Origin: Vibrio sp. HB236076
GTDB lineage: Bacteria; Pseudomonadota; Gammaproteobacteria; Enterobacterales; Vibrionaceae
DNA: 64,000 nt
Direction of reading: 5' to 3'
Assembly (NCBI RefSeq): GCF_040957575.1
Contig: NZ_CP162601.1
Location: 1,488,001-1,552,000 of the forward strand
Shown: positions 39,562-46,634 of the stretch, piece by piece
Numbering within the stretch: the first letter of the stretch is position 1
How the letters are laid out: the number at the start of each line of letters is the position of its first letter
The notes under the pieces: generated by a model
Seen by the model: the letters and a program-made list of their open reading frames with translations, nothing else
The model's database searches: none
What the model was told of the DNA's origin: nothing
Position numbers and translations under genes: made by a program

Positions 39562-41212
39562 GAAGGCTTGCAAGGAAAACGGCTGGCAACTCTCAAAGAC
39601 AACATTTCGTGATTTAGGGCGTTCTGCTTATCACGGCCATCACCTCAAGCATGGTGACTTCGGTACAATTCTACAACTCATAAAAGAAGGTGTTATAGCT
39701 TCAGGTAGTGTTCTCATTCTAGAGAACGTAGACCGTATGAGTCGTCAAGATCCTCAAGAATCTGTCTACATGATGCTCGATATTATTCGTGCAGGTGTGA
39801 AGATATACACGTTACACGATAAGCGTCTCCACGAGAGAGAAGGTAACGATAACTTCATGAACCTCATGGTATGGGCGTTAGCTGCTGAACGTGCTCACGA
39901 TGAATCACGTGTGAAATCTGAACGTGTTCGTCAAGCTAAAGCAGAAAGACGCAGACAGGCTCGTGAAGAAGGTAAGGCAATTGTTGGCCGAGTACCTTCA
40001 TGGATACGCAAGGTGACTCCAAAAGACGGTGAGCCATATTACGAACTTGATGAAGAACGCGCACAAGTTGTCCGTTTAATCTTCCAGTTAAAGCTGGATG
40101 GTCATGGTTTAGGTGCGATAACCAATGAGCTAGTTAAACGAGGTATCCCACCAATGGGAAACCGTAATGTTCGTAAAGACCTAGCTCCGAAATGGCAAGT
40201 TAGTACGATTCGTAAGTGGCTGTCCTCCCCAACGGTTTACGGTCAATATCAACCGCATATCCGTGTAGACGGTAAGAAAGTACCTGAAGGAGATCCAATT
40301 GATAACTTCTATCCTGCTGCGGTAGGCCGCGAGACTTTCTTGAAGGTTCAGAGCATCTTAGGTAAGCACTCTAGAGGCCGCACAGCTGAAGAGGGGGAGA
40401 ATGTCCTTAGAGGTCTTCTACGTTGTGCTTGTGGAGGTAACTTGAGCCTTCACATCACGAAGAAAGGAGACAGGCGCTATAAATACCTCCGCTGTAACCA
40501 CGACTTTATGGACTCGTGTCAAAGTAAACGTTTTGATTACGATGGTGTTGAATCCCTTCTATTAAGGGCGGTGCATTCAATTGATTGGGTAGATGTCCTG
40601 AACGTTCAATCAGGTAAAAACAAGGACTCGATCAAGACTCTTAAAGAGCGTAGGGATGTTCTAGAGGCAGACTTAGAAGAAACCCACAAGCGTATGCTTA
40701 ACCTCTCTAACCAGTTGGAGCTAATGGACGAGCCTTCTGCTTTCCTCCTGAACCGTTTAAGCGAGCTAGAGAAAGGTGCTAAAGAGAAGAAGGCTGCTTT
40801 AGAAGAAGTAGAGAGAGAACTACGCTCTTTAGATCGCGTAGAGGAAGAGGCGAATAGCAAGTTTAGAAGTAGTTTCGAGATTGTTGAGTTGATCGGGTTT
40901 AATACCACTCAGATTGATAAAGAGGACTTGGTCAAGAAGCGAGTGAAAATGAACGCTGTCCTGCGGAGGGAGATAGACCATATTTTAGTGACTAAGGTTG
41001 ACGGTCAGGATTGGTGGGTTTGGTCGGCTGTCACTACAAGCGGTATGCCTCTTTTTGACTTAAAGGTTAACGCTAAGGCTACTAGGGGGCTTATTGAAAG
41101 CGAATTCTCCACTATGCCTGAGCTAAGCTACTATAAGGTCGATAGGAGAAAGTACAACAAGGCAAATAGAAAACAATCAGGTTTAGTTGACAATGCGGAA
41201 CTAAAATCATAA
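39476..41212 (+). CDS. Large serine recombinase (phage integrase)
   Basis: Unidirectional site-specific integrase, 578 aa. The N-terminal resolvase domain carries the catalytic serine S11 in AYSYLRLST, with ENVDRMSRQD later. The recombinase domain spans about residues 165-270. A zinc ribbon follows with cysteines in RCACGG and LRCNHDFMDSC (about 315-350), then a heptad-rich coiled coil (about 385-455) that controls directionality in this class. The start is GTG 39476 with GGAAAG upstream. It lies about 100 bp from the pepN junction, as expected for an integrase next to its own att site. No directionality factor was recognised. Confidence 0.93.
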   Translation: MITAYSYLRLSTKEQIKGDGVRRQMEATEKACKENGWQLSKTTFRDLGRSAYHGHHLKHGDFGTILQLIKEGVIASGSVLILENVDRMSRQDPQESVYMMLDIIRAGVKIYTLHDKRLHEREGNDNFMNLMVWALAAERAHDESRVKSERVRQAKAERRRQAREEGKAIVGRVPSWIRKVTPKDGEPYYELDEERAQVVRLIFQLKLDGHGLGAITNELVKRGIPPMGNRNVRKDLAPKWQVSTIRKWLSSPTVYGQYQPHIRVDGKKVPEGDPIDNFYPAAVGRETFLKVQSILGKHSRGRTAEEGENVLRGLLRCACGGNLSLHITKKGDRRYKYLRCNHDFMDSCQSKRFDYDGVESLLLRAVHSIDWVDVLNVQSGKNKDSIKTLKERRDVLEADLEETHKRMLNLSNQLELMDEPSAFLLNRLSELEKGAKEKKAALEEVERELRSLDRVEEEANSKFRSSFEIVELIGFNTTQIDKEDLVKKRVKMNAVLRREIDHILVTKVDGQDWWVWSAVTTSGMPLFDLKVNAKATRGLIESEFSTMPELSYYKVDRRKYNKANRKQSGLVDNAELKS

Positions 41213-41245
41213 ATTTATGCCGATATAAACGTTAAGGTAAAGGCT

Positions 41246-41557
41246 ATGAAACCAACCAATATAAGACTATTTGAGCTTGTTTGTAAGTCAGCTAAAGCAA
41301 CCTACATCCAATCTATTAATGATCACCTTGGGGCTCAGTTCTGGTCATACATCCAAGATGAGTTGAAGTCCAATGTGAGGCGTTTGAAGGCTCTTTTAGA
41401 TGCTCAAGAAGACTTACCCTCTACGGAAAAACTTGAGGATCTCTTGAAGGTGTCAGAGAAGGCTTACTCTACAGAGAATAGGCAGTTATTGGTTGGTCAC
41501 TTGGAATACATACACGAGACACTTGAAGATATTCAAAGTGATTGGATTAAAAAATAA
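41246..41557 (+). CDS. Phage hypothetical protein, all-helical
   Basis: 103 aa, not recognised. Predicted nearly all helix and without cysteine motifs apart from one Cys. AAGGTAAAGG precedes the ATG. It lies 33 bp after the recombinase stop, and its stop codon overlaps the first phage-promoter-like motif, so it may belong to a host-transcribed integrase transcript. A directionality factor is one possibility by position only. Confidence 0.6.
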   Translation: MKPTNIRLFELVCKSAKATYIQSINDHLGAQFWSYIQDELKSNVRRLKALLDAQEDLPSTEKLEDLLKVSEKAYSTENRQLLVGHLEYIHETLEDIQSDWIKK

Positions 41558-41575
41558 CCTCCCTTCGTATAAGAA
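41555..41575 (+). promoter_or_regulatory. Candidate phage RNAP promoter, copy 1
   Basis: Reads TAACCTCCCTTCGTATAAGA, 18 bp before the gene for the N-terminal RNAP part. It is one of six intergenic plus-strand copies with consensus CCTCCCTTCSTATTAG. Its position suggests that the polymerase activates its own gene. Confidence 0.7.
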
Positions 41576-41593
41576 TAACTTAGGGGTATCTAT

Positions 41594-42244
41594 ATGAGTT
41601 CTACTATTTCAATTGAAGTTTCACCAAAAGAAGCACATCTACATTTAATCCAACGTCAACGAGAAGAAGAAGCTAAAGCTTATGCTCGTAAGAAGGCGAG
41701 GGAGAGGCAGCAGCAATTGGCGTCTATGGGAATGTATGGTGATCTAGACGGTTCACGTAAAGAGGTTCAATCGCAGTTAGATAAGGCAATCGAAGGTTTT
41801 GAGAAGTTTTTGGAAGGTAAGTATCACTCGTTAAGTAAAACAGCGAAGCTACTACCAATTTTAAAAACAATACCTAAGAAAGACCGTGAGGCGCTTATAT
41901 CTGATGCTTTAGACGTAATGTTAAACTCAGTGGACAATGTGAGTCTTACTGGTGTGGTTCACCGCTTAGGTGATCTTGTAGAGGTCTCAGTGAACTTCAT
42001 ACGGGAACGAGAAGCAAACAGTAAGCTGACTTCTAAATTAAAACGAGCTCTGGAGCAACAGTCTAGCGCAGCAGGACGCATGAGGGCGATTCAATACTCT
42101 CTTAGAGTTAATCACCAAACATGGGAAGAGTGGAGTCCTGATGTAAAAGTGGTCTTAGGTCAGATAATTCTTCACGTTCTAATGGAATCAACTGACTTGT
42201 TCGAGACTGAAACACGTGAGGTTAACGCATCTAGTTATTTCTAA
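41594..42244 (+). CDS. T7-like RNA polymerase, N-terminal (promoter-binding) subunit
   Basis: 216 aa, probably the missing N-terminal domain of the polymerase encoded next. By eye it aligns with T7 RNAP residues about 30-230. LLPILKTIPKKDREALISDA with SVDN matches T7 AFQFLQEIKPEAVAYITIKT with SADN; VVHRLGDLVEVSVNFIRERE matches the GRAIEDEARFGRIRD helix; TWEEWSPDV and LMESTDLFE match T7 AWSSWHKED and LIESTGMVS. It ends (REVNASSYF) where T7 has the first strand of the promoter-opening intercalating hairpin. A stop codon follows, with further in-frame stops before the next ATG, so it is a separate polypeptide. The AT-rich recognition loop equivalent would be near KYHSLSKTAK. Phage N4 RNAPII is a known two-chain relative. 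Confidence 0.82.
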   Translation: MSSTISIEVSPKEAHLHLIQRQREEEAKAYARKKARERQQQLASMGMYGDLDGSRKEVQSQLDKAIEGFEKFLEGKYHSLSKTAKLLPILKTIPKKDREALISDALDVMLNSVDNVSLTGVVHRLGDLVEVSVNFIREREANSKLTSKLKRALEQQSSAAGRMRAIQYSLRVNHQTWEEWSPDVKVVLGQIILHVLMESTDLFETETREVNASSYF

Positions 42245-42245
42245 A

Positions 42246-42280
42246 AGTTCATCATTGTTGTTTGTTGCAACATATAAACT
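42246..42280. repeat. 35-bp element, copy A
   Basis: Starts AGTTCATCATTGTT and ends ATAAACT, directly after the stop of the N-terminal RNAP gene and before a terminator. It shares length and most positions with copies at 44625 and 45856. Confidence 0.65.
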
Positions 42281-42294
42281 AAATATTTAAAATT

Positions 42295-42330
42295 AAGCAT
42301 CGAGGGTTTATAGCCTTCGGTGCTTTTTTT
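42295..42330 (+). terminator. Intrinsic terminator between the two RNAP genes
   Basis: A 12-bp stem (AAGCATCGAGGG with CCTTCGGTGCTT, two G-U pairs), loop TTTATAG, then seven T. It would limit read-through from the N-terminal to the C-terminal polymerase gene. Confidence 0.82.
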
Positions 42331-42346
42331 GTTATGAGGTGAGGAA

Positions 42347-44521
42347 ATGAAAAGAATCGACACTTTCTTAAAGTTATCTCCTAAAGCTGCTGAGAGAATC
42401 AATAAACACGCAGAAGCAGTAATCGCAACGGCTAACTGCCGTCTTCCTATGGTTGTACCTCCTGTAGAGTGGAAAATGGGTATGACTGATGGTGGTGCAT
42501 ACCTTACTTCATACAGTCCACTTTCACTCTTTAAGACTCGCAACAGAGAACTACTAAAGCAGATACGCGAAGTTAAGAGCCCCGAGTTCGTTCATTTTCT
42601 TGATGGTCATAATGTTGCTTCACGTACAGGTCATTGCATTGACGTTGAGACGCTTAACCTATTAAAGATGATCGTTAAGCAGCCTCGTAAGTTTGCCAAG
42701 CTACCTAGCTTCAACGATGAAGAGGAAGAAATACCATTAATGGAAGCAGACCTACGAACTGCTCAAATGATCTTGGAGAGTAAGCCTAAGAGCATCTCAA
42801 ATAACGAATACCTAAAGCGTCTAGACGGTGAGCACAAGGTAATCGTGAAGGCTCTAATTGATTGGCGTAAGAAGAAGCAGAAAGCGCGTCAAAAGGCGGT
42901 AGAGAAAGCAGGTGCGAGAAGTAACCTCCTACGTACCATAGAGATCGCTGAGAGTCTAAAGCATTACTCATCAATATATTTTCCTACACAGTCTGATGAT
43001 CGCGGTCGTGTTTACTACGCAACACCTCTTTTAAACCCTCAAGGTGCAGACCATGAGAAGGCTCTTATCTTGTTCGATGAGTCTAAGGAAGTAGGTAAAA
43101 CAGGTTGGGACTGGATGCGAATCAACGTAGCTAACCTGATGGGCTACGACAAGGCTAACTTCAAGAAACGTATTGCTTACGTAGAGGCTCATAGAGAAAT
43201 GATTGAGTCGTGCGTAACGAACCCTATGAGTGATTTCCGTTGGGAAGACACAGATAAACCTTTCCAGTTCCTACAAGCTGCTCGTGAGCTAGTTAAAGCT
43301 TGGTCTATGGAAGACCCTACCAAGTTCAAGAGCCGTGTTGGTATCGCTTGTGATGCGTCTTGTTCTGGTCTTCAGATTCTAGGCACGCTGACTCGCTGCG
43401 AATCCTCAATGAAGTTCACTAACTGCCTACCTGCTGAGGTAGATGAGAACGGTGAAGAGTTCATGCAGGACATTTACGGTGAAGCTGCTCGTATTGCTTC
43501 TGACTTGATGCGTAAAGTTGCTAAGGGTGAGAAAGAGGCTCGTAAGTACCGTGAAGCAGACTATGAGATTAAAGGAAGACCTCTTAAAGACCCTCAGAAA
43601 GAAGCTGAACGTGTAGCTAAACAGTTAGCCAAAATCGAAGAACAAATTGCTAAAGATGAAGAGCAACGTAAAGCTGACCGTGAACATGCTGAGAAGCTCT
43701 TAAACTGGTCTTACGCAATGAAGGATGAACACAGCTTTACTCGTAACTGGCTGAAGCGTAACACCATGACGTTCTTCTATGGTTCTGCTCAATTCGGTAT
43801 GCGTGATCAGCTTATCGTTGACCATCTAGAGCCTGAGTACAACAAGGCAATCGAGGTGGTAGGCAAAGAGGGCGATCCTACTTCTCTAGGTTTCCCTTGG
43901 GCTACTCTAAAGGATGCGAAAGACGCGGCAACTGTGGCAGGTAACATCAATTACGATGCTATTTGTGCAATGGCTGAACGTCCTTCAAGAGTGATGCAGT
44001 CATTACAGCGTTATGCTGAGTTAATCGCCAAGTCAGGTAAGAAGATGCGCTGGACAACACCTCTAGGTCTAATTGTCGAGCAACGCTATGAAAAAGTAGA
44101 GAAGTATAAAATCGACTCTATGATTACTGGTCAGAAGCGTATGCAGACAACAACGCAACGTTTAACAGGGGAGGTTGATGTTAACGGTCAGAAAAATGGT
44201 GCAGCTCCTAACTGGGTTCATTCTCTGGACGCCTCTTTGTTACTGAAGGTTCTTTCATTGGGTTATAAAGAGCATGGCCTCAAACACTGGCGAGTAGTTC
44301 ATGATTCTTTCGCTGTCCACGCTGCGGATACCGAGACGATGGTTACTCTACTAAAAAACACTATGGCAGATATGCTTGATAGAGACCTCCTAAAGCGAAC
44401 TGCTAAAGAGCTAGAAGAACAGATTGATGAAGAGTATCACAAGGACATTATCCCGTTCCCTGAGCTTGGTGATGAAGCACTTATTGATAAGCTACGTTTA
44501 GCACAATATCCATTCTGTTGA
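42347..44521 (+). CDS. T7-like RNA polymerase, catalytic subunit
   Basis: Single-subunit phage RNA polymerase, 724 aa. It starts at the equivalent of T7 residue about 240: LKLSPKAAERINKHAEAV matches T7 IELAPEYAEAIATRAGAL, and VVPPVEW matches VVPPKPW. Later landmarks: DRGRVYYATPLLNPQG; motif A Asp336 in CDASCSGLQ; motif B Arg466, Lys470 and Tyr478 in RNWLKRNTMTFFYGS; His625 in NWVHSLDAS; and motif C Asp653 in VHDSFAVH. Between motifs A and B there is a charged helical insertion of about 40 residues relative to T7. It lacks the about 230-residue N-terminal domain, which the preceding gene supplies. GAGGTGAGGAA lies directly before the ATG, so it initiates independently. Confidence 0.95.
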   Translation: MKRIDTFLKLSPKAAERINKHAEAVIATANCRLPMVVPPVEWKMGMTDGGAYLTSYSPLSLFKTRNRELLKQIREVKSPEFVHFLDGHNVASRTGHCIDVETLNLLKMIVKQPRKFAKLPSFNDEEEEIPLMEADLRTAQMILESKPKSISNNEYLKRLDGEHKVIVKALIDWRKKKQKARQKAVEKAGARSNLLRTIEIAESLKHYSSIYFPTQSDDRGRVYYATPLLNPQGADHEKALILFDESKEVGKTGWDWMRINVANLMGYDKANFKKRIAYVEAHREMIESCVTNPMSDFRWEDTDKPFQFLQAARELVKAWSMEDPTKFKSRVGIACDASCSGLQILGTLTRCESSMKFTNCLPAEVDENGEEFMQDIYGEAARIASDLMRKVAKGEKEARKYREADYEIKGRPLKDPQKEAERVAKQLAKIEEQIAKDEEQRKADREHAEKLLNWSYAMKDEHSFTRNWLKRNTMTFFYGSAQFGMRDQLIVDHLEPEYNKAIEVVGKEGDPTSLGFPWATLKDAKDAATVAGNINYDAICAMAERPSRVMQSLQRYAELIAKSGKKMRWTTPLGLIVEQRYEKVEKYKIDSMITGQKRMQTTTQRLTGEVDVNGQKNGAAPNWVHSLDASLLLKVLSLGYKEHGLKHWRVVHDSFAVHAADTETMVTLLKNTMADMLDRDLLKRTAKELEEQIDEEYHKDIIPFPELGDEALIDKLRLAQYPFC

Positions 44522-44542
44522 TTATGAAACCCATTTAAATGT

Positions 44543-44571
44543 AAGGGATGCCGTATGGTGTCCCTTTTTTT
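44543..44571 (+). terminator. Terminator after the RNAP catalytic gene
   Basis: GGGATGCC pairs with GGTGTCCC around GTAT, allowing G-U and one mismatch, followed by seven T. Confidence 0.8.
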
Positions 44572-44624
44572 ATGCTTAATTTCAGATTAGAAAAACTTAT
44601 GTGAATCTTTAAAAAAAATCAAAT

Positions 44625-44659
44625 AGTACACCTTCGTGTTTTGTTCACTATGCTGAACT
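44625..44659. repeat. 35-bp element, copy B
   Basis: Starts AGTACACCTTCGTG and ends GCTGAACT, the same 35-bp span as copies A and C. It overlaps a possible sigma70 promoter (TTGTTC, 17 bp, TAATAA at 44641-44669). Confidence 0.62.
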
Positions 44660-44778
44660 AAATTAATAAAATTGTCATTAGTTGCCTCTGGTTGTGATCC
44701 CCTTACTTCTAAGCATGTAACGACACGTGCGCCTTACGTCATTTCTCAGAGGCAATCACCTAAATCGTCCGCTCCAAA

Positions 44779-44799
44779 TACCTCCCTTCCTTTAGGAGT
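44779..44799 (+). promoter_or_regulatory. Candidate phage RNAP promoter, copy 2
   Basis: Reads TACCTCCCTTCCTTTAGGAG, upstream of the ParB-like gene. About 10 bp further on comes TCCTTAGAGATTTCT, echoed after the copy at 59430. Confidence 0.68.
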
Positions 44800-44852
44800 G
44801 ATGGCGATTCCTCCTTAGAGATTTCTTAAAGACTAACGTTAAGGTGAACGAA

Positions 44853-45857
44853 ATGACTAAAACTACTATGACTGTTGCTATTGCGGATATTACTTTCGAA
44901 CGTGCTCTTCAATTCCGTACCTACACAGACGCAACACACGTAGCGGATCTAGCTTCAGTTTGGGAAACAGACGGTAAATTCCAAGACCGTCCTGTTCTTT
45001 CTCGTGTAGTAGACGAAAAAGGTGACGTTAAGTATTACGTTAAGGACGGTACTCATCGAATCCTTGGTGCTAAAGAAGCAGGTGCAGAAGAGATTGAGGT
45101 TGATGTAATAGAAGTAGAGGACTTCGAAGGTGCTCTCTTTGAGGCTATCGACGTAAACACCCGTCATGGTAAGGCTGCTACTGTTGATGATCTGAAGCTT
45201 ATCATCCGAGCAGTTAAAGATTCGTCACGTGTACATGAGTTCAAGAAGTCTCGCTTCGCATGGGACAAGAATAAACTTCGTGCTCTCCTGAAGTGCTCTC
45301 CACGAAAATTTGAACGTGCAATCGTAGATACTAACGCTGAGTTCGACTTGGAGCGTGACTACGAGATCCAGAAGCTACATGAAGCAGGGGAAAGTAACTC
45401 TGCTATCGCACGTATCACTGAGTGTCCACGTACAACTGTTATCCGTGTTATTGCAGCTTACGAAGAATCTAAGACTGTCCATTCTAGCCAAATGGCTAAT
45501 TTGGACACCTCAGAAGATGAACTGGGTGGTCAACCTGTCCAATCTAGCCAAATGGCTAATTTGGACACCCCTAACGAAGACCTAGAAAATCAACCTGCTA
45601 CTTTTAGCCAAATGGCGGAAAAGAGCACCCCTTGGGATGACGATGTGATCGAACTGACAGACGACTACGACTTCGAAGATGATGTAGCAGAAGACGTTGA
45701 TAACCTGATTAGCTCTCTATGTCGTCAAGAGGAGTTAAATGTAGTGAAACACACGGCAACTCCTAAAGTGGATATTGAGCAGTGGGCTGCTATGTTCTTC
45801 TCCATGTCTTCGGAGGAGCAAACAAAAGCTCTATCTGCAATTAATGTTATCAAATAG
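44853..45857 (+). CDS. ParB-like DNA-binding protein
   Basis: 334 aa from ATG 44853 (AAGGTGA upstream; a GTG at 44844 is the alternative). Residues about 1-110 resemble the ParB/Srx N-terminal domain: ITFERALQFRT, then VKDGTHRILGAKEAGAEEIEVDVIEV with the GxHR-type motif, and VNTRHGKAATVDD. A helix-turn-helix follows near SNSAIARITECPRTTVIRVIAAYEE. After it come three 20-residue repeats SSQMANLDT/SFSQMAEKST and an acidic tail. No partner ParA is in view. A role as transcriptional or replication regulator is as likely as segregation. Preceded by a phage promoter and followed by element C and a terminator. Confidence 0.75.
   Translation: MTKTTMTVAIADITFERALQFRTYTDATHVADLASVWETDGKFQDRPVLSRVVDEKGDVKYYVKDGTHRILGAKEAGAEEIEVDVIEVEDFEGALFEAIDVNTRHGKAATVDDLKLIIRAVKDSSRVHEFKKSRFAWDKNKLRALLKCSPRKFERAIVDTNAEFDLERDYEIQKLHEAGESNSAIARITECPRTTVIRVIAAYEESKTVHSSQMANLDTSEDELGGQPVQSSQMANLDTPNEDLENQPATFSQMAEKSTPWDDDVIELTDDYDFEDDVAEDVDNLISSLCRQEELNVVKHTATPKVDIEQWAAMFFSMSSEEQTKALSAINVIK
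45477..45626. repeat. 60-nt in-gene repeats carrying nested palindromes
   Basis: Copies at 45477 and 45537 contain GTCCA...AGCCA-AA-TGGCT...TGGAC: an inner 5-bp inverted repeat inside an outer one, spanning 30 bp. A third, degenerate copy is at 45597. The period is exactly 60 nt, in frame. Confidence 0.8.
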
Positions 45858-45890
45858 TTCACCATCGTTATTGATTCTTATGTGTGAACT
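45856..45890. repeat. 35-bp element, copy C
   Basis: AGTTCACCATCGTT ... GTGTGAACT; here the ends form a 7-bp inverted repeat (AGTTCAC/GTGAACT). It overlaps the ParB-like stop codon and directly precedes a terminator, as copy A does. Confidence 0.65.
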
Positions 45891-45894
45891 TTGT

Positions 45895-45921
45895 GGCCGT
45901 CCTTCGGGGCGGTCTTTTTTT
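45895..45921 (+). terminator. Terminator with UUCG tetraloop
   Basis: GGCCGTCC pairs with GGGCGGTC (two G-U pairs) around TTCG, then seven T. Confidence 0.88.
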
Positions 45922-45942
45922 GCTTCCCTTCCTATTAGGTAC
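45922..45942 (+). promoter_or_regulatory. Candidate phage RNAP promoter, copy 3
   Basis: Reads GCTTCCCTTCCTATTAGGTA immediately behind a terminator and 17 bp before the next gene, the typical terminator-promoter arrangement of T7-like phages. Confidence 0.75.
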
Positions 45943-45958
45943 AAACAAAGGAGGTTCT

Positions 45959-46498
45959 ATGTTTTCAGGTACAGATCCATCCAAGCACCCTAAGTATGAC
46001 CGAGCCTTGAAGGTCTTAAAGCTAATGGGAGAGGGAATGGAAGCTCATCAAATGGCTAAAGTGCTAGGTCGGCCACTTAGCACCATTTACAAACACATCA
46101 CTGCTTTCCGTCACTTGACGGGAAAAGAAGGCATTCATAAACAAAACGTAGCGTTTAACGCTTTGTTCTTTGTCCGTATGGGTATGTCACAGCGAGAAGT
46201 AGCGCGATCACCTCTGTTTTCCATTGATCACAAGTTTATTTCTGACTTATGCGCTATGGATTGGGCTATTCGAACCCTCATGGGAAACATCAACGTTGAA
46301 GCTATCAGTGCAATGGTCGAGCTAGGTCTAAAAGCTCAGCAACGGGATCTTGAATCTGTCCGTGAACCTATCGCTGCTCTCTCTGATGCCTTTGACACTT
46401 TCTTGTGTTGTCTCCCTAACGATATTTCTCCTCACCTAGAGGACTCGATTACAGATCTAACGGAAGCCGTAATAGAGCTAGAAGACCGAGTGAGCTAG
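45959..46498 (+). CDS. Phage HTH protein
   Basis: 179 aa from ATG 45959, preceded by a full AAAGGAGG. An N-terminal helix-turn-helix is seen at about residues 18-50 (GEGMEAHQMAKVLGRPLSTIYKHITAF), and a second HTH-like stretch GMSQREVARSPLFSIDHKFI at about 78-97. The C-terminal half is helical with no recognised domain. Probably a DNA-binding regulator; target unknown. It has its own phage promoter, and the next promoter motif overlaps its stop. Confidence 0.7.
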   Translation: MFSGTDPSKHPKYDRALKVLKLMGEGMEAHQMAKVLGRPLSTIYKHITAFRHLTGKEGIHKQNVAFNALFFVRMGMSQREVARSPLFSIDHKFISDLCAMDWAIRTLMGNINVEAISAMVELGLKAQQRDLESVREPIAALSDAFDTFLCCLPNDISPHLEDSITDLTEAVIELEDRVS

Positions 46499-46516
46499 TC
46501 CCTTCCTATTAGATTG
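46496..46516 (+). promoter_or_regulatory. Candidate phage RNAP promoter, copy 4
   Basis: Reads TAGTCCCTTCCTATTAGATT, starting at the stop codon of the HTH gene and 18 bp before the next small gene. Confidence 0.73.
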
Positions 46517-46534
46517 AATTACAAGGATTTTATA

Positions 46535-46627
46535 ATGAGAACACAATATTACATTGATGAGTATGGTGTTGTTCACTCATCAAACCCTCGCAAAGAAGTT
46601 GAAAACAATAACAACCAAAAGGAGTAG
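46535..46627 (+). CDS. Small phage protein, 30 aa
   Basis: ATG with AAGGA 7 bases upstream, directly behind a phage-promoter motif. Opens MRTQYYIDEYGVVHSSN and ends in an Asn/Gln-rich tail. Function unknown; it may be a leader peptide for the SSB gene, whose SD lies inside its last codons. Confidence 0.5.
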   Translation: MRTQYYIDEYGVVHSSNPRKEVENNNNQKE

Positions 46628-46634
46628 ATACTTA

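Larger units (their letters stand above)
44572..44852. other. Noncoding region after RNAP: AT-rich tract, inverted repeat, promoters; candidate primary origin
   Basis: No gene is seen. It contains an A/T-rich tract (44572-44670), the 35-bp element copy B, a 9-bp inverted repeat TTGCCTCTG/CAGAGGCAA at 44682 and 44747 enclosing about 56 bp, a weak promoter-like CCCCTTACTTCTAAG (44698-44712) and a good copy at 44779. In T7 the primary replication origin lies at the same place, just past gene 1, and consists of phage promoters plus an AT-rich block. Confidence 0.45.

Noticed and set aside
41594..42346. Reading the split polymerase as a simple frameshift or sequencing error
   Set aside because: Both parts are in the same frame, and the gap has multiple stops, a good terminator and a strong new SD. 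A single base error cannot join them. A recent insertion of the gap remains possible and is listed as a refuting outcome.
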